DNA of 64,000 nucleotides, from assembly GCA_011799875.1 (NCBI GenBank), contig CM022301.1, positions 218,370,296 through 218,434,295 of the forward strand, written 5' to 3'. This document shows, one piece after another, positions 47,284 through 56,683 of the stretch. Numbering within the stretch: the first letter of the stretch is position 1; every line of letters begins with the position of its first letter. A program made the position numbers and the translations under genes. This DNA is from Thinopyrum elongatum (taxonomy: Eukaryota; Streptophyta; Magnoliopsida; Poales; Poaceae). The notes under the pieces were generated by a model that was not told where the DNA came from, did not search any database, and was given only the letters and a program-made list of their open reading frames with translations.

Positions 47284-47748
47284 GCATCGGTGGTGGTTAC
47301 GGGTGAGTGTTAGTGCGTTCTGCAGCAGCTCCGTAGAAATAAAAGGAAACCCGCAAATTTTTCTTCAGAAAAATTGGTGGTGTGATGAGAGTGGTCTGGT
47401 GTGTGAGGCGGTTGATTAGGTGCCAGTGTGTGTGTGTGGTTCTGCACTTAGTGCATGTAGTGGAGTGAGTGTGATTGTAAGCCGGGTGTCGTGGCGATGC
47501 GTGAATTAATTCTGTGTTTGCGAAAATTATTAGTCGCAGTGGTCCTTAGTAAAATCTCCACAATTACTCATACGCAACTGCAACCAAACATTTTATTCCT
47601 AGGGTAAATCCCTAGATGCAACACAAATATCAAATCTCGCAAATTAAATGCTAAATGAACGGACACAACCCAGGTGTCTACGGTACAAAGGAAAAATTGG
47701 TAGGGTCCTGAGGAAATATCCCCGGCATCGGAACACCTTCTTCTTCGA

Positions 47749-50700
47749 GAGGTCATGCCCTGTTAAGCAAGTAACATTGGGATGATTCCAATCCACCGAC
47801 GCAACGGCCAAAGCAACACAAGCCGAATTATCCTCGTGAATGACCTCTACCTCATCATCGACCCATTGTATTAAGAATTGATGCATGGTGGATGGCACAC
47901 ATTGGTTAGCATGAACCCAATCACGGCCTAATATAACATTATAGTTAGCTTGCACCTCGGCGATGAAGAATGTGGTGGCCAAATTTTGCTTCCCACAGTG
48001 AGTTCCATGCACATCACACCTTTGGCCTCTGTCTTTTCTTTACCCTCAAATCCATTAAGTACCATATTGGTCTTTATCAATGCATCATCATCTAACCCCA
48101 ACTTCTTGAAGACCGAGTAGGGCATAAGATTTACCACAGCACGACCATCAACGAGCATCCTAGCAACCGGCGATCCGTTAATATGACCTTTGAGGTACAA
48201 TGGCTTCAAGTGTTTCACCGGTTCTTTTGGCTTCTCAAAGATACCATTCTTTGGACCAAAATTCATCTGAGCCACCTCCTCTTCTTCACCTATAGCACGA
48301 CACTCGGCAGGTAAGTAATACACCATATTAATATCCATACCTTCCCGATCCGGCGTAGATTCGTAATCCACCATCTCATCTTCATCTCCCAATGTGTACA
48401 TTGGGCTGAAAGTTTCCTCAATTGAAGGGGATGTTTCAGTTGGTGTGGACGATGTAATAGGGGTCGCATCATCCTCTTTTTTTTGGTGAAGGTGTTGCTA
48501 TAGCTAACGTAGAAGCATCTGCGTTTTCTTTTTGTTTAGGCCTCCACACTTGTTTTGTGAGTGCCATGGGCCAAATTTCATTGAACAATTCATCCCTTTG
48601 CTTCTGTTCTTTGTGCTCTACCTTCTCGTGGTTCCTCATGCGTTGTAATATCCTTTTCATGGTTTTAGTTAAACCGGGAGGACACCACTTAGGTTGGGTA
48701 CATTTGGGATCCCTAGATTTGGCCTTGCTTGTGCTAGCCTCATGATTATTAACCATGGAACCCTGCTAAACAATAACAATATCACCATTAGAATTGGCCA
48801 GATTACCAACAATCGGCCTTTTGATCTCCTTTTGCTTGTCGCATTCTGAAATTTGTACATTAGGTGACTTAATACGCCACACTTTTTTATTGGCCTTGCT
48901 TGGAGAAATTTTTGTTGGCCGATTAGCACCATAGCTCAAACGGCCTTGTGTGGGATAATAAAGCCTCTCGCGAGCAGGCCTTCTAGGTGCTTCCCACCCC
49001 ATATGAAATGCATAAGGAGCCATTGGGGGCTGCCCCCATCCTCCATTGATGTCTCTCATGTAATATGGCGCATACGGGGATTGTGACATCCATGGTGTCG
49101 GTGTCCATGACCCATATGGCCTTGCATAACGTCGAAACTCTTGCTTCGGAGGCGATATTGAACGCTTTGAATATGATGGCCGATTAGAGCTAGAACCGGC
49201 CGCTTGACTTGCATATTTGGATAGCAACATATTAAAAGTTGGCTTGATTCTCTTGCGCTTAGCTTCACTCTTTTCCCACTTGCCAACTTCTGAATTCTTG
49301 GGCTTGATAAATTTAACATAAGTATCTTCTTGTACTTGTGGTTGCCCCCCGAGTGCAGGATTTTTTATGGTGATCTTCAATACTTCTTGGCCATCGGGTT
49401 GTTTATCAAGCACAACCTCTCTTCCCAAGACTTTGTAGCCCTCTTTGCCTTTCCCGGGTACACCAATAACAACATTATCTTTATTAGCAGATTCGGCTAT
49501 GCTAGGCCGAATTAACATTTTCTTTCCATCCAAGTCCATGGTGTTTATCGGGAAAGGCTGTTTATCAACTTGCATCTCAGCAGAATTCAATCATCCGTCA
49601 TTAATGGCCGATTGTATCTGTCGTCAAAAAACATTGCAATCGTTAGTAGCATGAGAAAATGAATTATGGTACTTGCAATAAGCACGCCGTTTTAGCTCCT
49701 CAAACGACGGTATGGTGTGTGATATTCTAATCATCTTGTCTTGCAAGAGAGCATCAAATATTCTATCACACTTAGATATATCAAAAGTGAACTTCATCTC
49801 ATCATCACGATTCTTGCGAATCGGCTTAAGAGCATTGCATGTATAGGGTTTGGCCTTTGAGGACCAAACAAACTCAGTAGTATAGACATCAACCTCATCA
49901 TCCGAATTATCATCATTGTATTCAACCATATGCATTCTGGGACGATCGGTTGTAGACCTATGAACCTCTTTACTTCGACTCTCTTGAGCCAAAGCTTTTT
50001 GTAAGACTTGGTTAATATTAAAAAACTCATAACTTTCTAGCCTCTCTTTAATATGAGTTTTCAAGCCACTAAGAACAAGATCCGCCAAGTCTCTCTCGCT
50101 TATCACCAAGCTATAACATCGGTTTTTTATATCTCTATCTCTTGACATAATCGGTGACCGATTCATCATGTTTTTGCCTAACCGATGTAAGATGTGACAA
50201 CTTAAGCTCATTATCGCCGCTATAAAAGTGATCATGAAACTTCTGCTCTAATTGCAACCATAAGAGAATTGAACCATGTGGTAAAGCAGCAAACCATGAA
50301 AATGCGGTGTCAGTTAAAGATAATGGAAATAAACGCACTTTCAATTCTTCTATGGAACCTGCTTCACCTAACTGCGCTAGGTACTGACTAACATGCTCCC
50401 ATGCTGTCCTTGTGCCCTCTCCACTAAATTTAACAAAATCAGGAACCTTGTAACCTTGAGGGTACAAAACTGCATCAAAGTGCTCAGGATAAGGCTTTTG
50501 GTACACACGACTCTTTACTTTCGGCTTGTTTCCGAAAGTTTCTAGAAACATCTTATGCAAATCCTCCCTTAATTTAGCTAAAATTGGATCTGAGGTAGAT
50601 GAAGATGTTTGTGGCAATGACATCGAAGCAACCTGAGTACTAGCTAGTGGTGCAACTTGTGGGATGGGCGCCGAACCATAATCGGCGGAAGACCAACTAT

Positions 50701-51303
50701 GCTTGCGCCTATGGGTGGTGCGACAAAGTGATTCAGCGTTGACGCCGAATTGGGCACACTCTTAATAAGATTAGGATATGTAGGTGCAGCCACAAGCTGG
50801 TTGGTTTGACTAGGGTAAAAATTCAACGTCATACTATATTATTGTTGCATAGGAGGTGCCGATGAAATAGGTAAAGTTGGACTAAGGTTTTCAGATACAC
50901 CAATAGTACCACTAGATGACGGAGGCATATTTTTCTTAGCATTAGTATTTGCCACAAAAGAATTGTACGTCATCACATTACCCTTACTGACAAGACTTTC
51001 AATCACAACCACTTGCTCAGGAGAAAAAAATTTACTCACAGTGATTAAATCTTGTTCGTCAATGAGAGGAGAAAAATTGACGTTTCCAACCGGAGTGATG
51101 TTGCCTTGACGGTCCTTCTTGAAACTTGCAAGAAACACCTCCAAATCCTCCTCCGGATGCCTCTTCTTGAGCGCCTCAAAAGCCTCTTCATGCTGCTTCT
51201 TGTGTGTTTCGTAGGCTTGGCGATGTTCCTCCGATAGTTCATCAAGACTGGGCTTAATGATGTTATCGGCGTCAACTTCTGAGGGCTTGGGGAGATTAGA
51301 CAT
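47749..51303 (-). pseudogene. gag-protease polyprotein, unit 3, C-terminus truncated
   Basis: The start is ATG 51303 (MSNLPKPSEV). Gag and protease regions match unit 1 up to the end of the protease, where the frame leaves homology at DLS (near 47749) into chromovirus sequence. Frameshifts lie near 47980, 48480 (a T-run change), 50137 (two-base loss) and 50690. The two stops at 50839-50841 and 49624-49626 are shared with unit 1. The stops at 36533 and 35987 of unit 1 are CAA codons here, giving the direction of change. Confidence 0.82.
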
Positions 51304-51330
51304 GGTTGATGATGATTCTTGATCTTTCTT

Positions 51331-51347
51331 CCCTAGCGGAGTCACCA
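51331..51347 (-). other. Primer binding site, unit 3
   Basis: TGGTGACTCCGCTAGGG on the minus strand differs by one base from the site at 38468-38484 and follows LTR 3. Confidence 0.6.
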
Positions 51348-51355
51348 AAAAAGTG

Positions 51356-52752
51356 TGTTGACACACGAACACGTCACCGTGTACCTCCAATGCCGAGGGT
51401 GATGCACCGCAGCTCACGTCGAAGGAGACCCGTCCGGAAGCGTGGTACTCAAGCAATCCGGCGGGTGCTTTTCAGGACCCGAAACCCCGCACGCCCGGGA
51501 GGGACCCCGTCAGGGCGCGCGGCGGCTATGGGTTGCCCTAGGTCGACCTGATCGCCCCTGGGGCCTCGTGGATTGCCGCCCTGCAACTAGAAGAATGAAC
51601 AAAGAACGAGGAAGAAGAAGAACAAGGGAGAGAGATAAAGGTAAAGGTAAAAGGTGATATATTGATTTGTTCGATTGTGTGTTGTTCAATCGGCCGTCAC
51701 CCCCAACATATATAAGAGGCGGCTGGACTTCTCGTACAAGTAAAGGATTCATCTAGGCTTTCCTTACAAGAAAATTATATCAATTCACGTCCTACAGTTC
51801 TAGTTTCAGTCCAACTCGGATTCAGCCCGAATCTGTCCCATACTTCTGTCCTGCTTCTCGCGTGGGCTGTAGAAATTGCCTACTAACTAGGATGGAGTCG
51901 AGTTCAACATCAAACTTGTCCGCCTCGATGATCTGCATAAAACAACGTGGGCCACTTCTCCTTTTAAGGTCGCCTTTATGACTTTTACTGCCCATCTTTA
52001 ACTATGGGTCGGATTCAATTATGCAGTTTTCTGAACTGTCCGAGTCTTGTAACAACTTTGCAGGCCGTATACTATCTCCGATGATGATGACTTCAAAAGA
52101 AAAGTTGACCGTTTCGATGATACGCACAACTTCCATGCAGAACATTTTTCCATCCGAGGTCATCTGAATAATCTTTCGAGCCCATCTCCAACTTCTGGTC
52201 GGATTGACTTCGACAGCTTCCACTTTTCCGGCAAGCTCTCCACGCCGGCAAGGTTTCCACCCCGGAAAGCTTTCCACACCGGAAAGTATTCCACCCCGGC
52301 AAGCTTTCACACCGGCAAGGTTTCCACCCCGGCAAGCGTTCACACCGGCAATGTTTCCACCCGGCAAGCGTTCACACCGGCAAGCTTCCACGCCGGCAAG
52401 CTTCCACGCCGGCAAGCTTTTCGCGCCGGCAAGCTTTCCACGCCGGCAAGTTTTTCATTTTGCCGGCAAGCTTTTTACTCGGCCGGCAAGCTTCATTCAG
52501 CCGGCAAAGGCCGAATACCTCACGCGACTCATCAGACACCACCTAGGTGGGTGTCTGGTCCCTCGCGTCACTTTTTCACTCAGGACCAGTCCGCAAAGTG
52601 TTGCCTCTAACTTTTGCATACGAACTCAGATTGGAATGATTTTTATATCAAAATCAACCGATTCGACGAGACGAAAAAAATTCATGTAGAATTTTTTTTA
52701 TATGAGGCCATCTTAATTGCGTTTCACACCATGCCAAAATCTGGTGTCAACA
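51356..52752 (-). repeat. LTR 3 of the array (1397 bp)
   Basis: Complete, flanked by the unit 3 primer site on its left and a polypurine tract (52753-52766) on its right, hence shared by two units. It is shorter than LTRs 1 and 2 mainly in the minisatellite (52229-52510). The palindrome is at 52533-52555. Confidence 0.92.
52229..52510. repeat. CCGGCAAGC minisatellite in LTR 3
   Basis: A tract of 282 bases, about 33 shorter than in LTRs 1 and 2, consistent with loss of two units, one of them the first aagcttttttccggc unit. Confidence 0.85.
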
Positions 52753-52766
52753 CATGCCCCCCTGTT
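52753..52766 (-). other. Polypurine tract, array unit 4
   Basis: AACAGGGGGGCATG on the minus strand adjoins LTR 3 and shows the start of a further unit to the right. Confidence 0.8.
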
Positions 52767-52934
52767 TTTCGGCAAAGCTTGTGTGCCGAAAAATAATTTG
52801 TACCTTGCTTTTTCTAAGGACGATGTCAACACTCCATCGGCCATATTATGTGCTTAGGGCGATAATTTCTATATCGGCCATGTTTATGCTTAGGGCGATA
52901 ATTTCTATATCGGCCATTGATTTTAACTTCTTGT

Positions 52935-55063
52935 TTACATCATACCTTGGAACCGATTACCACCAATCGGCTTTAAAGAGATGGGAATGAACCCGTTCCT
53001 CGTAGCACTAAGGAAATCAAACTCCGAGAGGTCACGCCCTGTTAAGCAAGTAACATTGGGATAATTCCAATCCACCGACGCATCGGCCAAAGCAACACAA
53101 GCCAAATTATCCGCGTGAATGACCTCTACCTCATCATCGGCCCATTGTATTAAGAATTGATGCATGGTGGATGGCACACATTGGTTAGCATGAACCCAAT
53201 CGCGGTCTAATATAACATTATAGTTACCTTGAACCTCGGTGATGAAGAATGTGGTGGCCAAAGTTTTGCTTCCCACAGTGAGTTCCATGCACATCACACC
53301 TTTGGCCTCTGTCTTTTCTTTACCCTCAAATCCATTAAGTACCATATTGGTCTTTATCAATGCATCATCATCTAACCCCAATTTCTTGAAGACCGAGTAG
53401 GGCATAAGATTTACCACAGCACCACCATCAACGAGCATCCTAGCAACCGGCGATCCGTTAATATGACCTTTGAGGTACAATGGCTTCAAGTGTTTCACCG
53501 GTTCTTTTGGCTTCTCGAAGATAACATTCTTTGGACCAAAATCCATCTGAGCAACCTCCTCTTCTTCACCTATAGCACGAAACTCGGTAGGTAAGTCATA
53601 CACCATATTAATATCCATACCTTCCCGATCCGGCGTAGATTCGTAATCCACCATCTCATCTTCATCTCCCAATGTGTATATTGGGCTTAAAGTTTCCTCA
53701 ATTGAAGGGGATGTTTCAGTTGGTCTGGATGATGTAATAGGGGTCGCATCATCCTCTTTTGGTGGTGAAGGTGTTGCTGTAGCTAACGTAGAAGCATCTG
53801 TGTTTTCTTTTTGTTTAGGCCTCCACACTTGTTTTGTGAGTGCCATGGGCCGAATTTCATTGAACAATTCATCCCTTTGCTTCTCTTATTTGTGCTCTAC
53901 CTTCTCGTGGTTCCTCATGCGTTGTAATCTCCTTTTCATGGTTTTAGTTAAACCGGGAGGACACCACTTAGGTTGGGTACATTTGGGATCCCTAGATTTG
54001 GCCTTGCTTGTGCTAGCCTCATGATTATTAACCATGGAACCCCGCTGAACAATAACAATATCACCATTAGAATTGGCCAGATTACCAACAATCGGCCTTT
54101 TGATCTCCTTTTGCTTGTCGCATTCTGAAATTTGTACATTAGGTAACTTAATACGCCACACTTTTTTGTTGGCCTTGCTTGGAGAAATTTTTGGTGGCCG
54201 ATTAGCACCATAGCTCAAACGGCCTTGTGTGGGATAATAAAGCCTCTCGCGAGCAGGCCTTCTAGGTGCTGCCCACCCCGTATGAAAAGCATAAGGAGCT
54301 ATTGGGGGCTGCCCCCATCCTCCATTGAAGTCTCTCATGTAATATGGCGCATACGGGGTTTGTGACATCCATGGTGTCGGTGTCCATGACCCATATGGCC
54401 TTGCATAACATCGAAACTCTTGCTTCGGAGGCGATCTTGAACGCTTTGAATGTGATGGCCGATTAGAGCTAGAACTGGCCGCTTAACTTGCATATTTGGA
54501 TAGCAACATATTAAAAGTTGGCTTGATTCTCTTGCGCTTAGCTTCACTCTTTTCCCACTTGCCAACTTCTGAATTCTTGGGCTTGATAAATTTAACATAA
54601 GTATCTTCTTGTACTTGTGGTTGCCCCCCGAGTGCAGGATTTTTTATGGTGATCTTCAATACTTCCTGGCCATCGTGTTGTTTATCAAGCACAACCTCTC
54701 TTCCCAAGACTTTGTCGCCCTCTTTGCCTTTCCCGGGTTCACCAATAACAACATTATCTTTATTAGCAGATTCGGCTATGCTAGGCCGAATTAACATTTT
54801 CTTTCCCTCCAAGTCCACGGTGTTTATCGAGAAAGGCTGTTTATCAACTTGCATCTCAGCAGAATTCAATCATCCGTCATTAATGGCCGATTGTATCTGT
54901 CGTCAAAAAACATTGCAATCATTAGTAGCATGAGAAAATGAATTATGGTAATTGCAATAAGCACGCCGTTTTAGCTCCTCAAACGACGGTATGGTGTGTG
55001 ATATTCTAATCATCTTGTCTTGCAAGAGAGCATCAAATATTCTATCACACTTAGATATATCAA
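52935..55063 (-). pseudogene. gag-protease polyprotein, unit 4, N-terminus missing
   Basis: The protease-like region is open for 310 codons (53867 to 52935; MLVDGGAVVNLMPYSVF). Upstream gag continues with stops at 53886-53888, 54483-54485 (TAA for CAA in other units) and the shared TGA near 54903. Homology stops at about 55063 within CDRIFDALL, joined to LTR sequence, so gag N-terminus, primer site and part of the 5' LTR are deleted. Confidence 0.82.
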
Positions 55064-55848
55064 TCTAACTGGGTCGGATTCAATTATGTCCATCTTTAAC
55101 TGCCCATCTTTAACTATGGGTCGGATTCAATTATGCAGTTTTCTGAACTGTCCGAGTCTTGTAACAACTTTGCAGGCCGTATACTATCTCCGATGATGAT
55201 GACTTCAAAAGAAAAGTTGACCGTTTCGACGATACGCACAACTTCCGTGTAGAGCATTTTTTCATCCGAGGTCATCTGAATAATCTTTCGAGCCCATCTC
55301 CAACTTCTGGTCGGATTGACTTTGACAGCTTCCACTTTTCCGGCAAGCTTTTTTCCGGCAAGCTCTCCACATCGGCAAGGTTTCCACCCCGGAAAGCTTT
55401 CCACAGCGGCAAGGTTTCCACCCCGGCAAGCTTTCACACTGGCAAGGTTTCCACCCGGCAAGCGTTCAGACCGGCAATCTTCCACGCCGGCAAGCTTTTC
55501 GCGCCGGCAAGCTTCCATGCCGGCAAGCTTTCCACGCCGGCAAGTTTTTCATTTTTCCAGCAAGCTTTTTACTCGACCGGCAAGCTTCATTCAGCCGGCA
55601 AAGGCCGAATAACTCACGCGACCCATCAGACACCACCTAGGTGGGTGTCTGGTCCCTCACGTCACTTTTTCACTCAGGACCGGTCCGCAAAAGTGTTGCC
55701 TCTAACTTTTGCATACGAACTCGGATTGGAATGATTTTTATATCAAAATCAACCGATTCGACGAGACGAAAACAATTCATGTAGAACATTTTTTCATATG
55801 AGGCCATCTTAATTGCGTTTCATACCATGCCAAAATCTGGTGTCAACA
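55064..55848 (-). repeat. LTR 4 of the array, partial, with filler at its left edge
   Basis: From about 55099 it matches the other LTRs up to the TGTTGACACC terminus at 55848. Bases 55064-55098 are a scrambled filler holding an extra copy of gggtcggattcaattatg and part of 'catctttaact'. The minisatellite is 55340-55604 and the palindrome 55628-55650. The terminal TSD gtggg follows. Confidence 0.88.
55340..55604. repeat. CCGGCAAGC minisatellite in LTR 4
   Basis: At 265 bases it is the shortest of the four tracts, about 50 bases shorter than in LTRs 1 and 2. Confidence 0.85.
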
Positions 55849-55853
55849 GTGGG
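55849..55853. repeat. Target-site duplication (right), gtggg
   Basis: It matches 33185-33189 and restores the reading frame of the antisense ORF across the insertion. Confidence 0.9.
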
Positions 55854-56319
55854 CGGCTCTTCCAAGGACCCAAAACATGCTGAACCAGAGAAGCAGGTGC
55901 CAGAAACCCCTGAGGCTCTTATTCAAGATCCTGAAAACCTGACCCATGACCCACCACCGCAAGCTGATACTGTCATCCTTGAGCAAATAGACACTGATAT
56001 CAACCCGTCAGCCAGCCATGACCCGCCGAGCCCTAAGCCGCCCAGTCCCGCCAAGTCCACTGTCAAGAGCCCTGCTACTGATGCTGATGATGTCACTATC
56101 ACTGGGTCAGCTTTTAAGCCGCCCGAGGCCTCCAGAGTCCTAGCTAAGCCTTCTGCCAAGGAAGAAACACCTTTATTGGAAAAAGGCAAAGATAAGCTAG
56201 ACCTGGAGAGCTACTCCTCCTTCAGTGCAGGCGACATGTATGCGGGCTATCTCAGCCGCCTTAACACAAGTCGGGATATGGAAGCTGGGCTACTTTAACT
56301 CATGAAGCAGAAATATGAG
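55854..56319 (+). pseudogene. Antisense ORF of Tat element, third coding exon, right piece
   Basis: The frame continues from 33189: GSSKDPKHAEPEKQVP, LIQDPENLTHDPP, PSPKPPSPAKSTVKSP, EETPLLEKGKDKL and SSFSAGDMYAGYLSRL. It is rich in Pro, Ser, Glu and Lys, hence probably disordered. A TAA at 56296-56298 lies just before the likely donor gag/gtataa (GT at 56320-56321). The following intron would contain the 69-bp tandem repeats. No later exon was identified. Confidence 0.7.
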
Positions 56320-56376
56320 GTATAATACCATCCTTTTCCTCTTTAGCTTTGCTGATATACTTATATCCATAATAGA

Positions 56377-56620
56377 CCCCAAGGGCCGATTTAACTTACC
56401 AAAGTAAACCGGCACTTATAATCATTTGAAGACCAAACATGTAGCCCCCAAGGGCCGACTTATCTTACCAAAGTGAGCCGGGACTTATAGTCATGTGAAG
56501 ACCAAACATGTAGCCCCCAAGGGCCGGCTTAACTTACCAAAGTGAGCCGGGACTTATAGTCATTTGAAGACCAAACATGTAGCCCCCAAGGGCCGGCTTA
56601 ACTTACCAAAGTGAGCCGGG
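56377..56620. repeat. 69-bp tandem repeats between pol and the antisense gene
   Basis: The phrase aagggccg recurs at 56381, 56450, 56519 and 56588, exactly 69 bases apart, with 'cttaccaaagtgagccgg' and 'gaccaaacatgtagccccc' in each unit. About 3.5 units remain. It is 3' of pol on the minus strand and in the putative last intron of the antisense gene on the plus strand. Tandem repeats in this interval are a described habit of Tat elements. Confidence 0.9.
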
Positions 56621-56683
56621 TCATTAAAGAATTAAAAGATATATACATCAACAGAAGTATGTACAATGGGGAGAGTCGATGGC

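Larger units (their letters stand above)
46489..47748 (-). mobile_element. Residual interior of inserted chromovirus, truncated
   Basis: Unlike its relatives, no chromodomain or integrase frame is found next to the polypurine tract. On the plus strand the region has gene-like features (TATA box, pyrimidine-rich leader, small ORF). The right end joins array protease sequence near 47748 (cttcttcttc/gagaggtc) without a 5' LTR or target duplication, so the rest of the element was deleted. Confidence 0.6.
33190..55848 (-). mobile_element. Tandem oligomer of a gag-protease gypsy element, one insertion site
   Basis: Four LTRs alternate with internal regions, all in minus orientation: LTR 33190-34607, interior 34608-38492, LTR 38493-39922, interior 39923-41913 (partial), inserted chromovirus fragment 41914-47748, interior 47749-51355 (partial), LTR 51356-52752, interior 52753-55063 (partial), LTR fragment to 55848. 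Only the outer ends carry the gtggg duplication. The simplest origin is one insertion amplified by unequal crossing-over between LTRs, then eroded. Each full unit encodes gag and protease but no RT, RNase H or integrase. Confidence 0.85.
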
